From the NCBI GenBank assembly GCA_963790405.1, contig CAWBOJ010000001.1:10768-74767 (forward strand): DNA of 64,000 nucleotides, given 5' to 3'. Source of the DNA: JBGSMX01 sp963790405 (GTDB lineage Bacteria > Actinomycetota > Coriobacteriia > Anaerosomatales > JAGXFU01). How positions within the stretch are numbered: position 1 is the stretch's first letter; the number at the start of each line of letters is the position of its first letter. Of the stretch, positions 1 to 9,091 are shown in pieces. Under the pieces are notes generated by a model, which was not told the origin of the DNA, ran no database searches, and worked only from the letters and a program-made list of their open reading frames with translations. The position numbers and the translations under genes are program-made.

Positions 1-111
1 TTCGCAGGTGACTCCTTCGGAAGTATGCTAGCACGCGGCTCTGACGTCGCCCTATGATGGGGGAGTCCATGTCTGGCAGGGCTGTCATGTCGAGAGGAGG
101 CCGGTGAGCTG

Positions 112-849
112 ATGCCCGATCAAGTGGCCGAGAACATCTCCATCGAGCGGCGTCTCGAAGTCGAGACGCCCGAAGCGGTCGCATTCTCGTATCCGCTGGC
201 GGGCCTCGGGTCTCGCGGCGTGGCCGCAATGCTTGACGTGATGATGCTGGGGCTGCTGCTGCTCGCCGAGTTCGTGGTCGGCGTGGTCGCAATCCTGCTC
301 GTCGAACGCGTATCGGGCCGCGCGGTCAACGTGTTCACCTACTGGGCGCTGGCCGCCCTGATCATCGTGGTGTTCGTCACGTACTGGGGCTACTACATCT
401 TCGGCGAGGTCTTCCGCAACGGTCGTACATTCGGCAAGCGCGTCGTTCGCATCCGTGTCGTCCGTGAGGATGGAAGCCGGGTCGGCGTGTTGGAGTCGGT
501 GATCCGAAACGTCGTCCGTATCGCGGATCTGCTGCCGGGGACGTACGGTTTCGGCATCGTGTCGATTCTGGCGTCGGGCAAGGCGCAGCGTCTCGGTGAC
601 ATGGCGGCGGGCACGGTCGTGATCGAGGAACCACCGAACCTGTTCGATCTCGACATCGACGCCAACGGGGAGCTCGCATCCCTTGCTCGTGACTATCTGA
701 CGCGACGTGTCGGCCTCACCCCCGAAGCACGCTGGCAGGTGGGAGTGTCGCTACTTGCCGCGTTTGGCGAACAACCCCAGCCCGGGTGGGACGAGCCGGT
801 GGTGGCAGGGCGCGTCGCGGACCTTGCAGGGGCGCGCGACGTCGCGTAG
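112..849 (+). CDS. RDD family membrane protein
   Basis: A 245-residue protein with the RDD layout: a conserved Arg at about residue 35 (GLGSR) and Asp at 42 at the start of the first membrane segment (about 42-64), a second segment at about 75-98, then a cytoplasmic FGKR/RIRVV stretch and the closing RLGDMAAGT motif near residues 190-200 that is common in the family. RDD proteins are integral membrane proteins often linked to ion transport, but the substrate is rarely known. An AGGAGG-like site lies about 11 bases before the ATG. It is followed within 75 bases by bioY, whose promoter begins just after the stop codon; a functional link is not implied. Confidence 0.8.
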   Translation: MPDQVAENISIERRLEVETPEAVAFSYPLAGLGSRGVAAMLDVMMLGLLLLAEFVVGVVAILLVERVSGRAVNVFTYWALAALIIVVFVTYWGYYIFGEVFRNGRTFGKRVVRIRVVREDGSRVGVLESVIRNVVRIADLLPGTYGFGIVSILASGKAQRLGDMAAGTVVIEEPPNLFDLDIDANGELASLARDYLTRRVGLTPEARWQVGVSLLAAFGEQPQPGWDEPVVAGRVADLAGARDVA

Positions 850-857
850 CGGTGCGC

Positions 858-913
858 TTGACGACCTGCGGGTGCCCGCCTATCGTAAACCGCCAACAGC
901 AACAAGGTTTACG
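858..913 (+). promoter_or_regulatory. bioY promoter with BirA-type biotin operator
   Basis: A -35 box TTGACG (858-863), a 17-base spacer and a -10 box TATCGT (881-886) precede bioY. CGTAAACC (884-891) and GGTTTACG (906-913) form a perfect inverted repeat separated by 14 bases. This matches the known BirA operator form, GTAAACC-N14/16-GGTTTAC. The left arm overlaps the -10 box and the right arm abuts the ribosome binding site, so a bound repressor would block transcription. It is therefore likely that biotin-loaded BirA represses bioY. Confidence 0.8.
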
Positions 914-921
914 GAGGCTCC

Positions 922-1509
922 ATGGCGATTCCCCACTCCCATTCTGATGCCCGCGCAATCACCACCATGGCGCTCGTCGCGGCTCTTCTGTGTGCGGCTG
1001 CCTGGATCATGATTCCGGTGGGAGCCGTCCCGGTGACACTGCAGGTCTTCATCGTGCTGCTCGCAGGTCTCGTGCTCACGCCGAAGCGCGCTGCGCTTGC
1101 GGTGATCGTCTACCTCGTTCTCGGCACAGCGGGCGTTCCCGTATTCGCCGGCGCGCAGGGAGGTCTTGGAATCCTGCTCGGCCCCACGGGCGGCTATCTC
1201 GTGGGGTTCGCCGTCGCTGCTCCGGTCGTGGCATCTGTTCGCCGAGGAATCGCTTCCCGACATGGAGCCTCGATCGGCGATGCTGCGGGAGTCGTTTGTG
1301 GTGTCATCATCATCTACGTGTTCGGCTGGGCGCAGCTTGCTGCTTCGACCGGCATGGGACTCGCGCCTGCGTTCGTGGCCGGTGTTGCGCCGTTCGTAGC
1401 GCTCGATGCCGCCAAGGGCGTTGCCGCTGTGGGGGTGGCCGCCGCGCTGAGGCGGGCCGGGGTCGTTGTGGCAGACGGTCCTGGTTCGTGTCAGAGCCCC
1501 CGTCTATGA
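922..1509 (+). CDS. bioY: BioY biotin transporter S component
   Basis: A 195-residue, strongly hydrophobic protein of typical BioY length with about six membrane segments. Recognisable BioY features are the PVTLQVF segment (about residues 36-42), the VYLVLGTAGVPVF segment and the GPTGGYLVGF motif (about residues 87-96). BioY is the substrate-binding S component of the ECF biotin uptake system; it works with shared EcfA/A'/T subunits, which are not in this window, or alone. GGAGG sits at 913-917, five bases before the ATG. The BirA-type operator directly upstream independently supports a biotin role. Confidence 0.92.
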   Translation: MAIPHSHSDARAITTMALVAALLCAAAWIMIPVGAVPVTLQVFIVLLAGLVLTPKRAALAVIVYLVLGTAGVPVFAGAQGGLGILLGPTGGYLVGFAVAAPVVASVRRGIASRHGASIGDAAGVVCGVIIIYVFGWAQLAASTGMGLAPAFVAGVAPFVALDAAKGVAAVGVAAALRRAGVVVADGPGSCQSPRL

Positions 1510-1512
1510 TGG

Positions 1513-1544
1513 GACACGTCCGAGGAATCCCGACACGTCCGAGG
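1513..1544 (+). repeat. 13-bp direct repeat before the SbcD-like gene
   Basis: GACACGTCCGAGG occurs at 1513-1525 and again at 1532-1544, 19 bases apart, in the short gap between bioY and the nuclease gene. A -10-like TATGAT lies at 1505-1510. The second copy supplies the purine-rich ribosome binding region. It could be an operator or a small local duplication; nothing else distinguishes these. Confidence 0.4.
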
Positions 1545-1553
1545 GGGACTTGA

Positions 1554-2804
1554 GTGGCGCGCCCCGTCACGTTCGTACATACCGCTGACCTACATCTCGA
1601 TGCGCCGTTCCAGGGGGTCGACGCCGAGGACCCTCGCGTCCGGACCGCGCTTGTGGATTCGACCTACGGGGCGCTCGATCGTATCGTCGCACTCGCCATC
1701 GAACGAAACGTGGACTTCGTCCTCGTCGCAGGTGATGTCTACAACAGTCGAGACAAGTCGCTGCGCTCACAACTGCGGTTCGCGTCTGCGATGGAACGGC
1801 TTGCAGAAGCCGGTATTGCCGTCTACATCGCACAGGGTAACCACGATCCTGCCAACGGGTGGTCGGCAAACATGCCGCTTCCCGAGACCGTCCACTACTT
1901 CTCGACCTCCTCGGTAGATCGCATCGAGGTGACCGACGACGAGGGCGCACGGCTGTGCACCCTGTACGGGCGAGGGTATGCAACGGCTGCTACCACGACC
2001 GATCTTGCTGCGGGCTACCACCGCGATGCCGCCGACGAGACTGCGATCGCCGTGCTGCACACGAACGTCGGAAGCCAGTCTGGATACGAACCCTATGCGC
2101 CGGCCACGCTCGAGCAGCTGCGTTCGGCGGGCATGGACTACTGGGCGCTGGGACACATCCATAAGCCGTCGGACCTGCTTGACGTGCCCAAGATTCGCTA
2201 CTCGGGTAGCCCGCAGGGACTCAATCCGAAGGAGGATGGGCCACACGGTTGCTGGGTGGTCTCCATGGACCGAGGGTCTGTCATCACCGAGGAGTTCGTG
2301 GAAACGTCGATCATCCAGTGGGCGAGGCAGGATCTCGACATCGACGACATCAGCACGCTCGACGAGCTGAGAGACGCGCTGCGACAGTCGTGCGATTCGT
2401 TGCGTGGCGCTGCCGGGGGATGCGCTGTGATCGTTCGCATCGACCTCATCGGTCGCGGTTTGGTGCACGGCGACATGGCCCGTGGCGAGCGGCTTGCAGA
2501 ACTGGTTGACGAGCTGCGAGATGAGCAGATGAGCGAATCACCCTGGATTTGGATCGACCGGGTGCGTGATCTCACGCGGCCGGTGGTGGACATCGACTTC
2601 CTGCGTACGACGGAAGACTTCACCGGCGACCTCGTTCGTATCGCCGATGGGTTGAGTGCAGACTCCGCGACGGTCTCGAAGTTCGTCGACGAGGCTCTGG
2701 GCGAGATCGACGCTGCTTTCGGGGCACGCGAGCGCGACACCGGCAAGCTCATCGAGCGTGCCCGGGACTTGTGTCTCGACCGGTTGCTCGCGGAGGCTGA
2801 CTGA
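1554..2804 (+). CDS. SbcD/Mre11-like DNA repair nuclease (YhaO family)
   Basis: A 416-residue calcineurin-like metallophosphoesterase. The metal-binding motifs appear in order: HTADLHLD (about residue 9), VAGDVYNS (about 57), QGNHD (about 88), LHTN (about 166) and GHIHKP (about 197). This is the SbcD/Mre11 nuclease fold in the YhaO subfamily. The enzyme is expected to process DNA ends as a Mn-dependent nuclease in complex with the SMC-like ATPase encoded next. The start is GTG, and the stop codon overlaps the ATG of the partner by one base, indicating translational coupling. Residues after about 250 are a variable capping and partner-binding region. Confidence 0.88.
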   Translation: MARPVTFVHTADLHLDAPFQGVDAEDPRVRTALVDSTYGALDRIVALAIERNVDFVLVAGDVYNSRDKSLRSQLRFASAMERLAEAGIAVYIAQGNHDPANGWSANMPLPETVHYFSTSSVDRIEVTDDEGARLCTLYGRGYATAATTTDLAAGYHRDAADETAIAVLHTNVGSQSGYEPYAPATLEQLRSAGMDYWALGHIHKPSDLLDVPKIRYSGSPQGLNPKEDGPHGCWVVSMDRGSVITEEFVETSIIQWARQDLDIDDISTLDELRDALRQSCDSLRGAAGGCAVIVRIDLIGRGLVHGDMARGERLAELVDELRDEQMSESPWIWIDRVRDLTRPVVDIDFLRTTEDFTGDLVRIADGLSADSATVSKFVDEALGEIDAAFGARERDTGKLIERARDLCLDRLLAEAD

Positions 2805-5323
2805 TGAGGCTCAAGCAGATCATCGCGGAGCGTTTCGGTCGACTTGAAGGCACGACCCTGGGGAATCTGGGGCCGGGGCTCAATGTCGTTCTCGGACCCA
2901 ACGAAGCGGGCAAGACGAGCTTCTCGGCACTCGTGAGGCACGTGCTGTACGGCTATCCGACCAAGCGCGATACGGAAGCCGGATACGAGTCGAAGGTCGG
3001 CAAGCGCCTGGGCCGTCTCGTGTTTGCCGATGACGGAGGGGAATGGGCCGTGGAGCGGACCGAGGGACCACACGGTGGCCCCGTCGGAGTCCACGTCGTG
3101 TCCGGGTCCGAACGCCAGGGGCTGCGGGAGAGTATCACGCGTGGTATCAGCCGCGATGCCTTCCGCATCGTGTTCGGTTTCGGACTGGAACAGCTTGCGG
3201 CCATCGAGGCGAAGAAGGGTTCCGGAGACGATATCCTGTCCCCTCTGTATGCCGCCCAGGTCGGTTTGGCGAACAGCCCCTCTGATGTACGGCACGGGCT
3301 CATCGATGACGCCGAGAAGTTGTGGGTGAAGCGGGGTTCGACGCGCGAACTGAACACCATCAAGTCCGAGATCAAGACGGTTAGAGACGAGATAGGCGAA
3401 CTGGAGAAGAACGCCGTTCGCTTTGCCGAAGACAGGCGAATGCTGGAGGAGCTGGGCCATCAGCTCGAACTGGCGCGGGTTGAGCGCGATCGCTTGGCCG
3501 CTCGCGCGGCAGCGCTTGCGTCAGCGGCACAGCGTGTTGCCGATCTTGAGCAGCGGCTACGTGAGGCCAGGGAACAGGAGCGCGAGGCCGTAGCGGCGAT
3601 AGCTGCGTTGCGAGTTGAGTTGGACGGCATCGAGGCAGACCCGAAGGTGCTCGCCGTTGCCACCGAGTTGGAGGCTCTGGTCGGTGACCTGCCCTTGTTC
3701 ACTGACAGGCTGAATCGCGCAGAGGAGCAAGCGCGCGCAGCTGCGTCGGCGCGCTCACGGGCCGCCGAGGTGATAGACGCCGTGGGACTGGCTGCCGAGG
3801 AAGCCGGGGCTGTCGACGTAGGTCCGGCCACGCAGTCAGGAATCGAGACTTCCCGAGGCAGGCTGGCGACGCTTGGCTCTCAAGCGGCGGCGAGCATGCG
3901 CGCGGCTGAGATCGCCGACGACACCCTTGCCGCGGCCCTCGGCCAGTCGACCGTGTCTGACGGGGCATCGACTCACCGCGCACACAACGTCCTCCCGGGG
4001 ATTGCCATCGGTGCGCTCGGCATCGCGGTGGCCGTTGTTGGGGCTTTGGGCGGCGCATGGGTGACGGTTGCCCTGGGTGTGTCGATTCTTGCTGCGGGGA
4101 TTGTGGTGGCGTTCCAGATGTCGCGACACGTGCCTCTCGGCATGTCGAGCGAGCGGATCGCTGACTTGCGTCGTCAGGCCGATGCCACCAGATCGACCGC
4201 CGACAGAGACGCGGCTGCGTTCGAAGCAGCGCGTGACGAATGGCGCGCATGGCTGGCCGGGGCAGGTCTTGCTCGGGCGGGTGATGATCCTGCAGTAGCT
4301 GCGAAGCTTGTCTCGAGCGTGAACGAGCACAGGGGTCACCTCGCGCAGGCGGAACGTCATGAGACGGCTGCGCGGGAGGAGACCGAATGGTGTGAGTCGT
4401 ACCGCGACCGCTTGACGGCGATTGCCGGAACCTTCCTGTCCGAACCTGCGATCACGAATCTCGTCGAGGTCCCTTTGTTGGCCGCCCGTGCCCGAAACGC
4501 GCTTGAGCGCGCACGCGCCGAGGATCTGAACCGGCACGGCACAACAGAGGCGATTGCGCGAGCACAGAGGGAGGCGGACGCTGCACGGCAACGTGCGGAT
4601 GCTGCTCGCGACGAGCAGCGCGAGCTGCTGGAGCGGCACGCCGATAGCGCGGAAGATGCGCACGAGTTCTCTAGTCACGCCGAAGTCGCAGAGCGCGAGG
4701 CGAGTGAAGCCACGACCGCACATGATGAGATCGCTCAGGAGTATGCGAGTCTCAGGGGCAGGCTGGATAACGAAGGTCACGACGCCCGCATGGCCGAGCT
4801 GCGCCTGGATCTGACCGGTCTTGAGGAGCGGCGAGAACGTGTTCTCGAGACCTACGCTGTTCTCGCGGTGGCAGAGCGTCTCATGGCTCGGGCGCAGTCG
4901 TTCAACGAGCAGGCCCGGCAACCGGAGGTCATTCGTCGTGCCAGCGAAGTCTTCGAGCAGATCACGGACGGGCGCTACGTGCGCGTAAGCCCTCCAGCCG
5001 AGGATGGTCACTTCCGCGTATTCGATGCGACTTCGGAAGCGAAGGACACGCGGGAGCTGTCGACCGGAACCGCCCAACAGCTCTATCTCGCGGTACGTAT
5101 CGCACTCGTGGAGCAGCTCGATGACATGGGCGAAGGCTTGCCGGTGCTCATGGACGATGTGCTCGTCAACTTCGATCCCGAGCGCCGCGCGGGGACAGCG
5201 AAAGCGGTGGCGGAACTTGCCCGCCACCGCCAGGTCATTCTTTTCACCTGCCACCCCGAGGTCGCCGCGCTGTTCGCCTCGATCGAACCCGGCCTCACGG
5301 CCCTCGAACTCGACCGCTGCTGA
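2804..5323 (+). CDS. SbcC/Rad50-like SMC ATPase (YhaN family)
   Basis: An 839-residue SMC-type ATPase. Walker A GPNEAGKTS is at residues 31-39. The C-terminal ABC signature region (LSTGTAQQLYL) is followed by Walker B (VLMDDVLVNFD) near residues 780-785. Long Ala/Glu/Arg-rich coiled coils lie on both sides. Two hydrophobic segments interrupt the coils at about residues 395-440, as in YhaN-like proteins, so the tip of the coil may sit in or on the membrane; classical SbcC has a zinc hook there and no CxxC is visible here. It should form a DNA-end-processing complex with the upstream nuclease. It converges on a minus-strand gene 28 bases downstream. Confidence 0.88.
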   Translation: MRLKQIIAERFGRLEGTTLGNLGPGLNVVLGPNEAGKTSFSALVRHVLYGYPTKRDTEAGYESKVGKRLGRLVFADDGGEWAVERTEGPHGGPVGVHVVSGSERQGLRESITRGISRDAFRIVFGFGLEQLAAIEAKKGSGDDILSPLYAAQVGLANSPSDVRHGLIDDAEKLWVKRGSTRELNTIKSEIKTVRDEIGELEKNAVRFAEDRRMLEELGHQLELARVERDRLAARAAALASAAQRVADLEQRLREAREQEREAVAAIAALRVELDGIEADPKVLAVATELEALVGDLPLFTDRLNRAEEQARAAASARSRAAEVIDAVGLAAEEAGAVDVGPATQSGIETSRGRLATLGSQAAASMRAAEIADDTLAAALGQSTVSDGASTHRAHNVLPGIAIGALGIAVAVVGALGGAWVTVALGVSILAAGIVVAFQMSRHVPLGMSSERIADLRRQADATRSTADRDAAAFEAARDEWRAWLAGAGLARAGDDPAVAAKLVSSVNEHRGHLAQAERHETAAREETEWCESYRDRLTAIAGTFLSEPAITNLVEVPLLAARARNALERARAEDLNRHGTTEAIARAQREADAARQRADAARDEQRELLERHADSAEDAHEFSSHAEVAEREASEATTAHDEIAQEYASLRGRLDNEGHDARMAELRLDLTGLEERRERVLETYAVLAVAERLMARAQSFNEQARQPEVIRRASEVFEQITDGRYVRVSPPAEDGHFRVFDATSEAKDTRELSTGTAQQLYLAVRIALVEQLDDMGEGLPVLMDDVLVNFDPERRAGTAKAVAELARHRQVILFTCHPEVAALFASIEPGLTALELDRC

Positions 5324-5351
5324 CGCAGCGAAGGCTTCCCGGGCTCGTCTG

Positions 5352-6608
5352 CTAGCTCGCGGGTGTCGCAGGTGTCGCGGATGTTGTGGGAAGCGGCGGG
5401 GTTCCACCGCCAGCGACACCGGTGGGATATCCGCGCTGCCTGTTGCGTTCCTCGGCGGAACGCTCGAACACGGCGTTCCAGTCGATGCGTGCAGTTCTGA
5501 ACATGAAGTACGCGAGGGTGAGTACGGCGCCGATGGTGATTGCGAGTCCTGTGAACCCCTCGAAGAAGAAGCTGAAGCTGAACAGTATCAGGAAGATGAA
5601 CTGTGCGACTGCTGCTTCAAGCACTGCCCGGCGGTCGCTCAGCGCCAGCGACAGGTAGCTCACACACAGACCCACCGACACGACGGCCGCAGTCCCGAAC
5701 GACACGTAGATGTCGGCGCGGTCGACCAGGTAGGCGAAGAGCAGGTGGAACGCGAAGAAGCCTGCAGCGAGGAACGCGAAGTTCATCGGGTGCACCTTGA
5801 GCTGCCGAGTGGCCATGAGTAGTACGAGCGCGGCGAAGTAGAACAGCAGCGAGACGGGGGCAAAGAAGGAGATTCGCGACGCGATCGGACCCGGGTTGAG
5901 TGGAACCGGCATGATGATCCCGATTGAGCGGCCGCTCACGAGGCTTTCGTAGTCCCAGGAGAGTGTCCAGCCGGAGTCCGTTGCGTTCTTCTCGGTGGGC
6001 GAGACCGCATCGTTCGGAAAATCGATGTCGGAGAAGTCCGTGGTCATCGTAAGCGAGAAGTCGTCGATTACGCCGACTCCCTGGGTGGGTGCATAGCGCC
6101 ATTCGTCTTGGCCCTGGGTGCGATAGCCCGTGTTCACCTGCACCGTTTCGCCGGCTGGGACCGTGAAGGTCGCTCGGGCGGTTCCGTCCTTGTACGCGAC
6201 GGGGAGTTCATGTCCGTCGGCTACCATCGCAAAGCCGTCGTAGACGCCGTCGGCTGCGGGGAACGGCAGGAACATCGTCACCGAACGGGCCTCTTTGGCG
6301 GAGTTGCGCACTCCGTAGGTGGCGTCGAAGTCCACGACGTAGGTCGCATACCACAGCAGGCCCTTCTTGCGCTGCTCGAGGGCGATGTCGGCGGTGATAT
6401 CCGAGGACACCAGTTCGGCGGCATCGTTTTCCGCAGAGAGAGTCGGCGCTTGCTGTGTTTGCGGGGTACCCCATAGCGAACCGACTTGCTCCCACCCGTT
6501 CATGTCAGACGAGTTCGTGCGTAGCTCGATCGATCCTCCGAGGACCACCCAGCCGACACACGCTACCACCAAGATCAGAAACACCGCGAAGAGTCTCATT
6601 CCGGTCAC
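5352..6608 (-). CDS. CreD-like inner membrane protein
   Basis: About 418 residues. An N-terminal membrane anchor is followed by a soluble extracytoplasmic domain of about 250 residues and then a cluster of about six membrane segments (about residues 245-400), closing with a charged tail. This layout and the VHPMNFAF-type loop resemble the CreD/inner-membrane-protein family. Position supports the call: it lies downstream of a response regulator and kinase on the same strand, like creB-creC-creD. An in-frame ATG exists at 6707, but I chose the GTG at 6608 because GGGAG lies six bases before it and the hydrophobic anchor starts at once. Exact function in envelope stress is inferred. Confidence 0.65.
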   Translation of the reverse strand: MTGMRLFAVFLILVVACVGWVVLGGSIELRTNSSDMNGWEQVGSLWGTPQTQQAPTLSAENDAAELVSSDITADIALEQRKKGLLWYATYVVDFDATYGVRNSAKEARSVTMFLPFPAADGVYDGFAMVADGHELPVAYKDGTARATFTVPAGETVQVNTGYRTQGQDEWRYAPTQGVGVIDDFSLTMTTDFSDIDFPNDAVSPTEKNATDSGWTLSWDYESLVSGRSIGIIMPVPLNPGPIASRISFFAPVSLLFYFAALVLLMATRQLKVHPMNFAFLAAGFFAFHLLFAYLVDRADIYVSFGTAAVVSVGLCVSYLSLALSDRRAVLEAAVAQFIFLILFSFSFFFEGFTGLAITIGAVLTLAYFMFRTARIDWNAVFERSAEERNRQRGYPTGVAGGGTPPLPTTSATPATPAS

Positions 6609-6796
6609 GATGAACTCCCTTTCTGTCGTCTTGTGCCTGGACAGGGGTGTTGCGCCGTGTCTTCGGCGGTCTTTGGATGTGCGCCGATCACTGAGTTCAT
6701 CGTGCACATGGGGAGGTTGCGGTGAGATGGCGCGCGGGCATCACGGGCGCAACGTTTGATTGCAGTTCGGTGGCGAGAGCGGTCTTGCTCGCGGCG

Positions 6797-8215
6797 TCAG
6801 TCCCGCAGTGCCGGCAGGCGCAGCGTGACTGACGCGCCACCCTCAGGGCGATTCGCGGCTTCGATGGTGCCCACATGCCGGTCGACGATGGCCTTGACGA
6901 TTGCGAGCCCAAGGCCCGCTCCGCCGCTGGTGCGATCGCGACTTCTCTGCGCGCGATAGAACCGGTCGAACACGTGTGGCAGGTCTTCCTCCGGAATACC
7001 GGGACCCTCGTCGAGCACCGACAGCATCGCGCTATCGCCGTCTCGCCCCAGCACGATTCGTATCGTGCCGCCGTTCATGACGCGCGATGCGTTATCGACC
7101 AGGTTGGCGACGACTTGCTGCAGGCGGTCGGCATCGCCGAGAACCGCCGGTGCGGTCTCTTCGATCACGGCGGTGACTTGTCGCTGTTCGAGCAAGTGCT
7201 GGAGCGCAGCAACTGCGTTTTCGGCGACAACGCGCAGGTCAACGCGGCGCATGGGCAGTTCGCCGGTGGCTCCGTCGATGCGCTGCAATGTCAGCAAATC
7301 GTCCGCGAGTCCGGCGAGACGCTCGGATTCGCGCACAATCGTGGACAGGAAACGGTCGGCATCTTCACGTTCGACATCGCCTTCGAGCAGCGTCTCCGCG
7401 GTGCCGCGTATGGCTGTGAGAGGCGTGCGCAATTCATGACTTACGTCCGAGACGAACTGTGACTTGCGACGCTCCTCTTTGCGCAGATCGGCGACGTAGC
7501 GCTGTACCTCGTCGGCCATCGTGTTGAAGGCCACTCCCACTGCACGGATCTCCCGCGATCCCGTGGGGTCGACGCGACTGTCGTAGTCTCCCCGGGCGAG
7601 CGCCGTCGCACCGATCTCGAGCTGACGCAGTGGATTGGAAAGCCATCGGGACATGACCTCGGCAAGCACGAGCGTGATAGCCGCGAACAGTCCGATCAGC
7701 CCGACCAAGCGCAGTCGGTAGTTGTGTAGAAGCGTAAGGACGGAAAACGTTGTCGCCGAGGCCGTCGCTGCGCCGACGATCTCGTCTGCCTCGCCGTAGA
7801 CGGGGTACGCGACGAACAGCGCGAGCTTGCCCGTGTCCGTGATGCGGGTGTCGGCTCCGTAGTCGCCCTTCAGCGCTCGAGCGATCTCGGGTCGTTCGCG
7901 GAAGTCGTCGTCCGCGAAGAGATTGGCCGAGTCCGCGACTACGACTCCTTGCGAGTCGACGACGCGCAACCACGAGTCGCCGGGCATCTCGGCTCCGTCC
8001 ACCACGGCTTGCAGGGTTTCGGTTTCCTGCAAACCGACGTCAGAGGCGAACGTAGCGAGGAGCGACGCCTCGCTTCCCAGTCGCTCTTCGAGCTTGCGAA
8101 GGCCGTATCCTTCGAGTTCGTGAAGGAAGTACCACGACAGTAGTCCTGCTGACGCCACCGCGATCACGAGTAGCGACGCGAGTAGCCGGGTACGTATGGA
8201 CGTCGTCTGCAGCAC
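6797..8215 (-). CDS. Membrane sensor histidine kinase (PhoR/CreC type)
   Basis: A 472-residue kinase. It has a membrane segment at about residues 9-30, an extracytoplasmic sensor region, a second membrane segment at about 160-182 and a HAMP domain (about 183-240). The HisKA box DVSHELRTPL places the phosphorylated His at about residue 260. The N box (LVDNASR), G1 (DEGPGIPEED), F box and G2 (GAGLGLAI) complete the ATPase domain. It should phosphorylate the response regulator encoded 57 bases upstream. Length and order (regulator, kinase, CreD-like protein) resemble CreBC of enterobacteria, although the catalytic core reads more like PhoR; the signal is unknown. Confidence 0.9.
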   Translation of the reverse strand: MLQTTSIRTRLLASLLVIAVASAGLLSWYFLHELEGYGLRKLEERLGSEASLLATFASDVGLQETETLQAVVDGAEMPGDSWLRVVDSQGVVVADSANLFADDDFRERPEIARALKGDYGADTRITDTGKLALFVAYPVYGEADEIVGAATASATTFSVLTLLHNYRLRLVGLIGLFAAITLVLAEVMSRWLSNPLRQLEIGATALARGDYDSRVDPTGSREIRAVGVAFNTMADEVQRYVADLRKEERRKSQFVSDVSHELRTPLTAIRGTAETLLEGDVEREDADRFLSTIVRESERLAGLADDLLTLQRIDGATGELPMRRVDLRVVAENAVAALQHLLEQRQVTAVIEETAPAVLGDADRLQQVVANLVDNASRVMNGGTIRIVLGRDGDSAMLSVLDEGPGIPEEDLPHVFDRFYRAQRSRDRTSGGAGLGLAIVKAIVDRHVGTIEAANRPEGGASVTLRLPALRD

Positions 8216-8272
8216 GGGTCTCCTCGGCCATTACGGGGTCTAGCAGGCAGAACAAGCGCATCGCCTGAATGC

Positions 8273-8974
8273 CTAGGGCTGGATGCGGTAGCCGTACCCC
8301 CGAACCGTTTCGATGATTGCAGGGTCGGCTTTGGCCGCCTCGAGTTTGTCGCGAAGCCGCTTGACGTGTGTGTCGACGGTCTTGGTCTCGACCAGGTACT
8401 CCCAACCCCAGGCCTGCTTGAGAAGCTGGTCGCGGGTGAGAACCTTGCCGGGGTAGCGCATGAGCGTCGCGAGTAGCTCGAACTCGCGCGGTGTCAGATC
8501 GATCAGTCCTTCGCCGAAGAACGCCTCGTGAGATGTCTCATCGAGTGTGATGCCGCTCGCTTCGAGACGTTCGCCTGGCACGCCGGTGTCCGTGCGAGCA
8601 TGCCCCGCGCGACGCAGCAGCGCTTTGACGCGCGCTTGCAGTTCGCGAATCCCGAACGGTTTGGCCAGGTAGTCGTCGCCGCCCAGCTCCAGTCCGACGA
8701 CCTTGTCGAGCTCGGTGTCACGTGCCGAGAGGAACAGCACCGGCACATCGCTCTTGGCACGAATCGACCGGCAGACTTCATAGCCATCGATGCCGGGCAA
8801 CATGATGTCGAGAATCACGAGATCGAAGGGATCCTGCGTGGCAAGATGCACCGCTTCGTCGCCGTCGGCGGCACATGTGACCTCGTAGCCCTCCTTGCGA
8901 AGGTTGTACGAAACGAACTCGAGGATCGAGTTCTCGTCGTCTACTACAAGGATGCGGGGTGCGGCTGGGGTCAC
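8273..8974 (-). CDS. OmpR/PhoB-family response regulator
   Basis: About 233 residues. The receiver has acidic residues VVDDE (11-14), the phosphoacceptor Asp56 in LVILDIMLP, Thr/Ser and Lys in the usual places (SARD, YLAKPFG). The C-terminal winged helix (about 135-230) shows DLTPREFELLATL and VDTHVKRLRDKL, typical of PhoB/OmpR DNA-binding domains. A longer reading frame starts at 9001, but the GTG at 8974 is preferred because GGAGG lies six bases upstream and the product then starts right before the receiver. First gene of the minus-strand operon with the kinase and the CreD-like protein; divergent from coaX. Confidence 0.92.
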   Translation of the reverse strand: MTPAAPRILVVDDENSILEFVSYNLRKEGYEVTCAADGDEAVHLATQDPFDLVILDIMLPGIDGYEVCRSIRAKSDVPVLFLSARDTELDKVVGLELGGDDYLAKPFGIRELQARVKALLRRAGHARTDTGVPGERLEASGITLDETSHEAFFGEGLIDLTPREFELLATLMRYPGKVLTRDQLLKQAWGWEYLVETKTVDTHVKRLRDKLEAAKADPAIIETVRGYGYRIQP

Positions 8975-9091
8975 GTGGTACCTCCGTCTGATCGACCACA
9001 TCTGACCAGCGCCGATGATACCATTGGGGCCAGGCGCGATACGGCGTCGTTACCGTCACGTCACACGGGTTCGGGGCCTTGCGGAGGACAC

